From Sinonovacula constricta (Eukaryota > Mollusca > Bivalvia > Cardiida > Solecurtidae): a stretch of DNA of 64,000 nucleotides. Position numbers and translations under genes: made by a program. Of this stretch, positions 1-12,200 are shown piece by piece. Position 1 is the stretch's first letter. The number at the start of each line of letters is the position of its first letter. The DNA lies in contig CM017560.1 in assembly GCA_007844125.1 (NCBI GenBank), positions 986,401-1,050,400 on the forward strand. The letters are read 5' to 3'. The notes beneath the pieces are model-generated. The model worked only from the letters and a program-made list of their open reading frames with translations, was not told where the DNA came from and searched no databases.

Positions 1-172
1 TTGCTTGCTGAAAGTTACAGTAGCTGTCTGATTTGGATCTATGTTACTTGCCTAGACCAGAATGTTATATTTACACATTGCTAGCTGAAAGTTACAGTAG
101 CTGTCTGATTTGGAACTATGCGACTTGCTAGACCAGATATATTTACATTTAGCTTGCTGAAAGTTACAGTTA
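1..172. repeat. Tandem repeat, about 79-bp unit, two copies plus, truncated by window edge
   Basis: The phrase GCTGAAAGTTACAGTAGCTG recurs near 8 and 87, and a shortened copy (GCTGAAAGTTACAG) lies near 158. Each is followed by a TCTGATTTGGA...CTAGACCAGA segment in the first two copies. The period is about 79 bp. The array starts at or before base 1, so its true length is unknown. It lies in the TTC21B intron just downstream (minus sense) of the exon at 191-273; the last copy ends about 20 bases from that exon's splice donor. Confidence 0.8.
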
Positions 173-190
173 TTGTTGCCAATATCTTAC

Positions 191-273
191 CTCAAACCAT
201 CATCAAAGAACTTTATTGCTTTCTTGGCTTCTCTTCCACTCAAAAGCTCAATCCATCCCTTCAGTACCAGCCC
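191..273 (-). CDS. TTC21B: TTC21B-like exon 6
   Basis: This exon is 83 bases (27 codons plus 2), with acceptor TTTTCAG and donor GTAAGA. It enters in phase 0 from the previous exon and encodes GLVLKGWIELLSGREAKKAI then KFFDDGL. This matches the TTC21B stretch with VLKAWLD and ALKYFEEGL, the helical hairpin of an early TPR. It is the last exon visible before the window edge and exits in phase 2. Confidence 0.87.
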
Positions 274-3200
274 CTGAAAACAAAGAGATTTATTCAGTTG
301 TATCAACATACAACATGACATACCACCAAGGTTCTTCAAGAAAGCACCTGCACCTTAGCAAATAAATCATCACCTGTTGAGCATGAATTTAATAGGCTTA
401 GGCAAATAGTGTAGATCCAGAGCTTTCTGATCAGGATCTACACTATTTGCTACAGAGATTTGACAAATTGTTCACTCATCTTTGCATGTAACTGTAAACA
501 GAAAAACTTAAAATTTAGTTTTATATAACCAATTATAGCAAGTCACGGTTAAAGAGTTGCTGATATGTTATTAACCCTCAATCTCTACTTTGGTTATTGT
601 GTACCAGTCAGAGGAAAAACATTAATCTGCCTGAACCTTTTACTTCTTCAATGAAAATTCCAAAATGCATTTGTCTGGGGACTCATTCCAAATCAAATCA
701 ATAGCCCTATGAACATTTGTTACAAACTAACAACTACAGGGAAAGTTAAAACTTTAGTAAGGCTAAGATAAAAAAGTAATGTATGTCTTCCTCTTGCAAG
801 CTAATTATCGCACATGGAAAGGGTTTATAGATAGCATCCTACAGTTTGCCTATTAACTACATGTAACAATTTATTATGCCTGTTTGGGGAAATCTGGGTG
901 TAATTTCTACATAAATTTATACTGTAGTCTACACAAAGATGATTTTGAACACTACCTCACCTCAATGTTAAGACAATACAAATCATGAAACAATTGCTCC
1001 AAATGTCAATTCTTTACAAATCTATAAATAAGCACAATTGATATTTCTGCTAAAAATATTGACGTCACTGCTACCAGTAATTACCCGGACGACGATAAGT
1101 AAGTGGTCAAATGGTTTTCTTAGTTTAAAAAAAGCTAACTAAACAGTGTGGCTCAAAAAGAAAATACATGTTTGTAATGATGAGTGAAGTGTTGTGCTTC
1201 ACATTTCACTAAGATGTTGGACACCTACAAGCAGCCCTTTGCCACATCTTTTATGTAACAATAATTTATTTAGATACCACCTTTTAAGCAAAAGGTTTAA
1301 TATGCTACAAGCCAGAACTAACTTAAAAAATGGACAAATTATCAAACTTACTTCTCTAGATTCCATATTCATCTTCAGCATTCTGTCAATGTACTCTCTA
1401 GCCTTGTCATATTTGCCAGTCAAAAATAGGAACAGGCCAGCATAATAAAGACCCTGTAAAGGTCACAAAAATATAAACATGCATTCTTTTAATGAAAAAA
1501 CAACACACAACTGCAATCTTCTTAAAATGATATTTTCATAAAATACTTTAAACTGATCAAAAAGAATGTTTACAAAATCTAGAACTACAAAAGTTAAAGT
1601 TAGAAATTGAACAAAGATCAAGAGTATAAACTACTGATGCAAATTACAATTTATCTCTTTAAATAGTACTCATATTTGCTTTCTTTTTAGTTCCACAACA
1701 AGAGAAGAAAATGACAGAACACAAACCATTTCCCCAGACCATGTGGACAACATGAGTAAAAAATGACATAACACATACCATTTCCCCAGACCATGTGGAC
1801 AACTACAAGAGTAGAAAATGACAGAACACATACCATTTCCCCAGACCATGTGGACAACATGAGTAAAAAAATTACAGAACACATACCATTTCCCCAGACC
1901 ATGTGGACAACAAGAGTAGAAAATGACAGAACACATACCATTTCCCCAGACCATGTGCACAACAACAAGAGTAGAAAATGCCAGAACACATACCATTTCC
2001 CCAGACCATGTGGACAACAACAAGAGTAGAAAATGACAAAACACATACCATTTCCCCAGACCATGTGGACAACAACAAGAGTAGAAAATGACAGAACACA
2101 TACCATTTCCCCAGACCATGTGAACAACATGAGTAGAAAATGACAAAACACATACCATTTCCCCAGACCATGTGGACAACAACAAGAGTAGAAAATGACA
2201 GAACACATACCATTGCCTCAGACCATGTGGACAACATGAGTAAAAAATGATAGAACACATACCATTTCCCCAGACCATGTGGACAACAACAAGAGTAGAA
2301 AATGACAAAACACATACCATTTCCCTAGACCATGTGGACAACAAGTGTAGAAAATGACAGAACACATACCAATTTTCCAGACCATGTGGACAACAAGAGC
2401 AGAAAATGACAGAACACATACCATTTTCCCAGACCATGTGGACAACAAGAGAAGAAGATGCCAGAACACATACCATTTCCCCAGACCATGTGGACAACAA
2501 GAGTAGAAAATGACAAAACACATACCATTTCCCCAGACCATGTGGACAACAAGAGTAGAATATGACAGAACACATACCATTTCCCCAGACCATGTAGACA
2601 ACAAGTGTAGAAAATGACAGAACACATACCAATTTTCCGGACTATGTGGACAACAAGAGTAGAAAATGACAAAACACATACCATTTTCCCAGACCATGTG
2701 GACAACAACAAGAGTAGAAAATGACAAAACACATACCATTTCCCCAGACCATGTGGACAACAACAAGAGTAGATAATGACAAAACACATACCATTTCCCA
2801 AGACCATGTGGACAACAACAAGAGTAGAAAAGGCCAGAACACATACCATTTCCCCAGACCATGTGGATAACAACAAGAGTAGAAAATGACAGAACACATA
2901 CCATTTCCCTAGACCATGTGGACAAGTGTAGAAAATGACAGAACACATACCAATTTTCCAGACCATGTGGACAACAAGAGTAGAAAATGACAGAACACAT
3001 ACCATTTCCCCAGACCATGTGGACAACATGAGTAGAAAATGACAAAACACATACTATTTCCCCAGACTATGTAGACAACAAGTGTAGAAAATGACAGAAC
3101 ACATACCAATTTTCCAGACCATGTGGACAACAACAAGAGTAGAAAATGACAAAACACATACCATTTTCCCAGAATATGTGGACAACAAGAGTAGAAAATG

Positions 3201-6200
3201 ACAGAACACATACCAATTGCCCAGACCATGTGGACAACAAGAGTAGAATATGACAAAACAGATACCATTTCCCCAGGCCATGTGGACAACAAGAGTAGAA
3301 AATGACAAAACACATACCATTTCCCCAGACCATATGGACAACAACAAGAGTAGAAAATGACAAAACACATACCATTTCCCCAGACCATGTGGACAACATA
3401 AGTAAAAAATGACAAAACACATACCATTTCCCCAGACCATGTGGACAACAACAAGAGTAGATAATGACAAAACACATACCATTTCCCAAGACCATGTGGA
3501 CAACAACAAGAGTAGAAAAGGCCAGAACACATACCATTTCCCCAGACCATGTGGATAACAACAAGAGTAGAAAATGACAGAACACATACCATTTCCCTAG
3601 ACCATGTGGACAAGTGTAGAAAATGACAGAACACATACCAATTTTCCAGACCATGTGGACAACAAGAGTAGAATATGACAGAACACATACCATTTCCCCA
3701 GACCATGTGGACAACATGAGTAGAAAATGACAAAACACATACCAATTTCCCAGTCCATGTGGACAACAAGAGTAGAAAATGACAAAACACATACCATTTT
3801 CCCAGACCATGTGGACAACAACAAGAGTAGAAAATGACAAAACACATACCATTTCCCCAGACCATGTGGACAACAACAAGAGTAGATAATGACAAAACAC
3901 ATACCATTTCCCAAGACCATGTGGACAACAACAAGAGTAGAAAAGGCCAGAACACATACCATTTCCCCAGACCATGTGGATAACAACAAGAGTAGAAAAT
4001 GACAGAACACATACCATTTCCCTAGACCATGTGGACAAGTGTAGAAAATGACAGAACACATACCAATTTTCCAGACCATGTGGACAACAAGAGTAGAAAA
4101 TGACAGAACACATACCATTTCCCCAGACCATGTGGACAACATGAGTAGAAAATGACAAAACACATACTATTTCCCCAGACTATGTAGACAACAAGTGTAG
4201 AAAATGACAGAACACATACCAATTTTCCAGACCATGTGGACAACAACAAGAGTAGAAAATGACAAAACACATACCATTTTCCCAGAATATGTGGACAACA
4301 AGAGTAGAAAATGACAGAACACATACCAATTGCCCAGACCATGTGGACAACAAGAGTAGAATATGACAAAACAGATACCATTTCCCCAGGCCATGTGGAC
4401 AACAAGAGTAGAAAATGACAAAACACATACCATTTCCCCAGACCATATGGACAACAACAAGAGTAGAAAATGACAAAACACATACCATTTCCCCAGACCA
4501 TGTGGACAACATAAGTAAAAAATGACAAAACACATACCATTTCCCCAGACCATGTGGACAACAACAAGAGTAGATAATGACAAAACACATACCATTTCCC
4601 AAGACCATGTGGACAACAACAAGAGTAGAAAAGGCCAGAACACATACCATTTCCCCAGACCATGTGGATAACAACAAGAGTAGAAAATGACAGAACACAT
4701 ACCATTTCCCTAGACCATGTGGACAAGTGTAGAAAATGACAGAACACATACCAATTTTCCAGACCATGTGGACAACAAGAGTAGAATATGACAGAACACA
4801 TACCATTTCCCCAGACCATGTGGACAACATGAGTAGAAAATGACAAAACACATACCAATTTCCCAGTCCATGTGGACAACAAGAGTAGAAAATGACAAAA
4901 CACATACCATTTTCCCAGACCATGTGGACAACAACAAGAGTAGAAAATGACAAAACACATACCATTTCCCCAGACCATGTGGACAACAACAAGAGTAGAT
5001 AATGACAAAACACATACCATTTCCCCAGAACATGTGGACAACAACAAGAGTAGAAAATGACAAAACACATATCATTTCCCCAGGCCATGTGGACATCAAG
5101 TGTAGAAAATGACAAAACGCATACCATTTCCCCAGACCATGTGGACAACAACAAGAGTAGAAAATGACAAAACACATACCATTTCCTCAGACCATGTGGA
5201 CAACAACAAGAGTAGAAAATGCCAGAACACATACCATTTCCCTAGACCATGTGGACAACAAGAGTAGAAAATGACAAAACATATACCATTTCCCCAGACC
5301 ATGTGGACAACATCAAGAGTAGAAAATGACAAAACACATACCATTTCGCCAGATTGTTTTCTCTCTTCCTTTAGTTTTGCATCCAGGGATTGGACAGCTT
5401 CTCTGTCTAAAATTATCAATAGGGGCATTCTTCATGATGACAGATTATCTTAACATATTGTGAACTTGCAACTGAGAGGACCTGAAATACTTTGTATATG
5501 TGTTAAAGATATATTTATGATACAACCCTTATGTTTAAGGTTTTATTAACAAAAGACACATTGAACAATGACAATATTTTTGTACTGGCTCCATGCTTAC
5601 TTACTGTTTTCTTGTTTTGTTTTTGTTTTAAATATATTGCAGCAACCATTTATGATCATTATAGCAACGTCTAGCCTTTTGGTGGAGACCATAGATACAT
5701 GTCTGGGTAGAACCACCTGCGCACCTCAAGTCAGCTGGAGTCCTTCTCACATTAAGTCCTTCACCCTGAATGGTTGTTTTCTTGTAAAATTAGCAAGATA
5801 AATATAACTTCACAAAAAATGTTAAAAGTAAAACAATTGAAAGGGTCTATAAGAGTCAAACCTACCAACTGACTGTGTTTTCTTATGAGCCAGCATCAAA
5901 GCCATTGTAGAGCAGAGATTCACATCTCGCTTATCCTTCAATATATCCAGCTCTCGTATACCTTCCTGGATACGATCTGAAATGAACACACACTTTCACA
6001 TTTCATTTTCATTAAATAGATTTTTATACTTCTTATATATATATTTTACCAGCTCAGTTGATAAAAGAATAAAACTGTTAAAAAAGCAATTCCATCTCTT
6101 TTTATTCTTCTATGACTAAATCTTAAAACATGTCAAACTTTATAGGAATCTACAAAAAAGAATTCAAGAACAAGAAACTTATATGCCATTTCTTTGTTGT

Positions 6201-9200
6201 TGAGATAATCATTCCACTTACAACCTCTTACTCATCTACAGATGAGATTATCTTGAAAGTGATACTAATATGGAGCTACTTTAAATTTAATTAATGCTAT
6301 GAATATAATACCTTAACCAGGACAGGAAAACTTAGAAAGAGCACTTATTTGCAGATCTAATGAAAGGGATGCTTAATATGTATTAGTCTGAAAGTTCTTG
6401 GTATGCCTCAGAATGGAATCTGACCTTTATCTGGGAACAAACTCTTCTAGGGCCAAATGAAGCACTAGCTACTGGGACATAAGTGTCTCTTAATAAATTA
6501 CCCAATGAGTTAGAGCAAATGATAATTGATCTGCTAACACACCTTGAAGAATCATGGCATAAGCTCTGTAGAACTTAAGCACACTGTCATTGGAAAACTT
6601 CTTTAAACCATCATCTGCGGCAGCTTCCATATGGCAGTAATAATGCTCCCGGCAATAATAGTGGATCTTTGCCTGAAAAAAAGTTTATGTTATTTACATT
6701 GTGCATGCAGTGCAAGGCAGTCATATAACATACTGATTGTCAAAAGTAAAGTGTGGATTAGGTGCAGGCATGATATGCTACCTGATAAAAAGATATATAT
6801 TGTATTGTTTCAATAAATCCTTTGTACAGTTGTACCTGAATATTGATATGTGTAACCCCTTTTAGTAACCATATTTTTACTTACATGGTTATATCAACTG
6901 ACTTTAGGTAGGTTGTAGTGTAAGTTATTCAGATTATCATTAGGCAGAACTTAGAGTTCCTAATGTAAACATCAGCTATTAAAAAACAAGTGTTTGTCAG
7001 GTGCTGTTAAGCATATGCATGCACAGAGCTGTGCAGATTTACAGTCAATGTCTCCTCATGCTGACCAGTAAGATTTGTCTCACCTGAAATTTCCAGAACA
7101 ACAGCAGGGGCCATAAACATGTATGATGATTAGGAATTATTCTAGAGCTTAAAAAGGGGCAAGGTGGCCCAAAAAAGGGCATGGTGCTCTCTGCGCGTCG
7201 GGCAGGGTAAAAATGGTACAACTTTACCATTACACTGAATTATTACTATAACTGTATATAATATAATTTTATAAGAATGTCATCTACAGCAAAAGAAGCT
7301 AATACTTCCAACTGCTTTAATGATATCATATTGTAAAAACATCAACATTTAGATTCTTCTATTCTTTTGCCCATGCCATCTTTTTACAGTTTTTCCAAAT
7401 TCCAGATATTTGTCATTTCTATGAATGTCAGAAGCTGATGTACAGTGCCCACATCAAGTCTATTTCTGATATCTGTCTTAGTGCTATTGACTTCAGCAAA
7501 GACACGCTCCACCTCAGCAGTCCTCACTGGAATCACAGCTGCAGTAGCAGAGAGTTTCTCAATGTTTTTAAAGCATTGGCCTGTTGACAATTTCAGCTTT
7601 GTTAAAGTTGTATGAGCTTAGTTGGTCCCTTCACTGTTTCTTGTTCCATTGATTGGACAGCATCGTTCAGACTTTCCCATCCCATGGGTGTTTCGTCTCC
7701 ACACAGTCTAAAGTGATCAGCCAGGCGCATGCTTTCATCATTCCCATAGAATATAGTGACCTCCTCCATGTTGAACACACTCATGCAGTCAATAAGATCT
7801 GAGCACGTCAGCCTGTTCTCTATCTGCTGGGTGAGATTGTCAACAAACTTATCTTCTGCTTCTTTAACAAGTCTTTTGTGACTTTCACTTGATACTACAT
7901 TATTGTCCACTAATACCATCAACTGCCTTAAGACTAGTCGATGCACTGATAGTTGCATCCTTCCTAAGTTTGATGATAGACAAATCAATATCATCTTTCT
8001 CAAACACCAATGCCAAGTTGGTCACCGGCTTAACGGCATCACACAAGAAGTGAATGATGAGAAAAGACTCGTAAGATTTCAACTTCTTTGCAAGTGCACT
8101 AGCACTAGGACCACTACCATGGCGAACATCTAGAGAGCCTGTTCTGTTGCCTGATGCCTTGAAGTATTTGAAAACATCGGTGAGGAGGTCATCAGTGTCA
8201 CGCATCATCTTGACTGACTCGAAACTGTCTTTGGTAGCAAGGGGTAGGCAGTGGTTCTGACAGTAAACAGTTATGTTTTCAGGCTTCATCTCTCTGAGTC
8301 TTGTAGACACCCGTCTTCTTAAAATCACTGTGTTACATGCATCAGAGGCAAATACGTAAAACTTGTTGTTACTCAGATCATTTCTCACAGTCCTTGTCTC
8401 ATTAAAGATGGTCTCTGCTTTGCAATCAGTTATTCTTACATCTCTCACATAATCAACACATGTTGTGCCAGAGTCCATGTCTAAGTATTTCACTCAAAAA
8501 TAAAATCTTGTTGGTGTTGTTATCAACTCATTTACTATGGTCACCATTGACATAATGTTAAAATAGGGTATTTCTACCATACATATTCGATTAGAAGACA
8601 GGTATTATTCCCTTGAAAATAGCCATCAAAGTTGGGTGCCCGTCTTATAAGCCTGATCTACAACAAGGCCAAAAAGATTTCCACAGGAACTCTTAGTTTT
8701 TCATTAAGAAACATACGAAAATGGAGAGTTTACAGCAAGACTTGTAGATCAAAGAAATTTATATTGTGCTGCCGCAGGAAGCAGAATGTTCTTGCGGCTC
8801 TCCAAGCAAAAAATCATGATGGCATGGCAGGTCGAACAATGCTATGATGGCTAATCTTAGAGTCACTCAACTAGACCTGTGTAATGAGGCAAGTCTACGG
8901 GGGAAACACCAAGTAAATTACAGTTTGGTGTATCTGGCAGAATGTTTTAGTGTTTACTAACAGATAATTAGCTGTGTGTCATGAAGAACAAGAGAAATGC
9001 ATGCGAGACAGAAAATTGTTGTTTGATTTTTTTAATTAGCACACTGAGCAACATTTCAAACTGTATTGAGAATACAAATTATTTAAAAAAGGTAATAATC
9101 AGTTACAAAGGCTGTTCAAAGAATCTATTCTATAGAAATTATGCTTATATATTCATATGATGTGTACACGATATACAAGATATACTTGGGCAGAGTGTCT

Positions 9201-12200
9201 TACATAACACAGTATACATAGTCTTATTAGGCAAACAGTCATGGTGGTTTACAAATGTGCTGGTAATGTAGCCTGTCACAAATCTTGGATTGGCACCTGC
9301 TAAAAATTTCACCCTGTCATGTAAAATGCTCAACACAGAAAACCTCAAATTTTTAGGCAAACTAGGTTCTTATAAGCGTGTCGCCTTATATTCATGTTTA
9401 TATGGTACTTATTCTTAGAAAAACTGGTTTTATTGCATGTGTTTGCATAGTGACAAGGTAAGCTTATGCAAATTTTATTTATTTTTGCTCTCTTTGATCT
9501 CTAACTATTTGGAAATTAGAGAACATTTCTGTATGCAACCTTTTATAGTTATCATTGTGTTTCACTAGACAGTTCTAGACTAATTCTAGGTATTTTTTGA
9601 TTATTAAAAGTATTAAATTTTAGTTTGTTAAGTAATCACTTGTACTCTAATCTTAGAGTATTTGTTCACACTTCATAATATAATGGGTATGAGGATTTCA
9701 TGGTATTTCTAGATGCTTTACTCAGTGGGCAGGCTGATCAACATGGTATGAATACATTTACTTCTGAACAGGAATATGTACTTATGGTTAAACCAACACC
9801 TTAATCATAAGTATAAAATTTAATGGGTATTTTCCAATTTAGTTTTATTTAAATTATAAATGATAGAATAAAAAAAATCTCCATTAAATTTTGGCATTGC
9901 TGCAAAAGCTGAACTTTAAGTTTACTCAACATTGTAAATCCAATTGATGAGATCAGCAGCGAGTGTTGGTTTTTCTATTTGTTAAGTTTTTAAAAAAAAA
10001 TTAGCTGTTCCTTCTCCCTTTGAGCGAATCTCTATAGCTTTCATTCCATTTTATACATTTATTTTGCACACTTCCTGGCTATAATCATCAACCAGATGAA
10101 TTCATCCAGAAAATCTGATGAAAAAGGCATCTGGGAACATAGGAAGCTCATTCAGCCAATGAGAACTTTCTTTTTCTTTTATATCATTAAGCACCATTCT
10201 TGGTGTATGGTCATACCATGTCTTATACATGTGGGAAATAAGGAAGTCAACTGTGGAACTACAAAACTGTCAAAAATGCATAGGCATACAGTTAAAAATG
10301 TTGTACATATCTTGTAGAAGTGTACAGCCTGCAACCTTGACCTGAATATATCAAGGGAGGCATTGTAAATCACTGTTGGTGCAAGCAGGTCCCATAGTCA
10401 AATGGTGTCTGATTAAAATTAGAACTAAAATAACTCGGTTCAAGCAGAAGGTTAAGAAATTTCTGGTGATGAAAAAGTAGAGTGGTGACTGTGGTGAGAT
10501 AGATCTTAGGTACAGACTTTGGAGACAGTTGTACAAGGCACAACATCATCACATTTGTAGCGTGCATATGTTATTCTTATATGGATGACCAATGAAATCT
10601 CGAAGAATGTTAGTAACGCTGTATATCCTGTGCTAGTCACTTGTGACACTAGTTTATTGGTAGTGTCTTCTGTGGAGTGGACTCCAATTGGTACCATGTT
10701 TGGTCTTATAAATGTCTAGCACTGGGTTGTTGTTTTTTTGTACCTGTGGGTCAATGATGTGTATTTCTACAAATTAAACCTCTGCTGTTTTCTTTCTCCA
10801 CCATGTTGATTATGGGTCAGTAAATTAAGCTGTAAAAACCATTATACCCAGGATGGAGTTCGAACACACAACCGCATGCTCTGAACTCTGGTGCTCTAAA
10901 AACTGAGCTACCTGGTCAGACAGCTCTGGAGAGAGCATAATCAATTCCCTCCTCCCTTTTTCAAACTTTTTTTGAAGCTTGCATCACTGCTCCTGTAGCC
11001 AGACATCAACAATAACGACAGACTTTTTTGAGAACAGCCTGGACCACTCCCAAAGGTTCTCTTACGAACACATTCTGACACCATTAATATAAATCGAGCT
11101 GCAAAAACCTTTTTACCAAAGTTCGAATAACCTCATAGTCCTAAGTCAGGTACTCTACCAAATGAGCTACCCAGGCAGAGATCTCTGTGTAAAGCATATT
11201 CAATATACTCATTTCTCTTGAATGATTTAAGTAAACTTGTAAAGACTAAAGTAAATCTGAGAGGAGAAAATAATCCTGGCCCTAACGGGGATTCGAACCC
11301 GGTCCACCAGATCAGTAGACCAGGCACTCAACCACGTTGCTAAAGGGTTAACCCCACAGCAAGGCTGTTAGAAGTGCCTTTATGCACTACAGTCACTACA
11401 CTACTCCCCCTTTACTTTTTTCTGGGCCCAAGCCCATCTCAGGACAGCCACACCAGGCTTCTGTTTACTTCTGACACCATTAAAGTAAAGCTGAGAGGAG
11501 AAAATAATCCTGGTCCTAATGGAGACTTGAACCCGGTCCGCCAGTTCAGTAGGCCAGGCACTAAAACCCACGTCGCTAAAGGGTTAACCCCACAGCAAGG
11601 CTGTTAGAAGTGCCTTTATGCACTACAGTCACTACAAGACCACAGGCACTTGGTTTTAAGACTGATTTGTTTCAATGTTTACAATTTTTTAATATATCTA
11701 CCTATGATACTAGGTAGATATATTAAAAAATCGTAAACATTGAAACAAATCAGTCAGTCTTAAAACCAAGTGCCTGTGTACAAGACTAAAGACGTGGGTT
11801 TTAGTGCCTGGTCTACTGAACTGGCGGACCGGGTTCAAGTCTCCATTAGGACCAGGATTATTTTAAAGTGCCAAAGTGAATGAAAAGTGGATGACAATAA
11901 TGTCCTGTCACGAAAATGTGTCAGGTAAACACTTAATCATTATTGAGATTCTTAAACCTGCCTACTTACCACTATCTCGTGATCGGCAGATGTCATGTTT
12001 GCAAGTTGTTATTCACAGAAATGTCAAAACTGAACCTACGGAATTTAGTAATGCGCATGCGTCAAACATGTTTATCTTCCGGTTCTTTGTAGCTCGTATG
12101 GGGATTCGGCGTTGAATTTCAACACTACCAATGCATTTTTTGTGGGATAAATTGATTATTTATCGCTCAAAAGTAAATTGAACATTTTGTAATATATGTG

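Noticed and set aside
1670..5232. Many long minus-strand frames (up to 367 codons) reading VHMVWGNGMCSVIFYSC-type repeats
   Set aside because: They arise in several overlapping phases from a stop-poor 49-55-bp minisatellite that fills a TTC21B intron. No single frame or start is supported.
10850..11866. Possible functional tRNA genes
   Set aside because: A and B boxes and D-arms are present, but acceptor and T stems do not pair properly, and the units occur as duplicated repeats.
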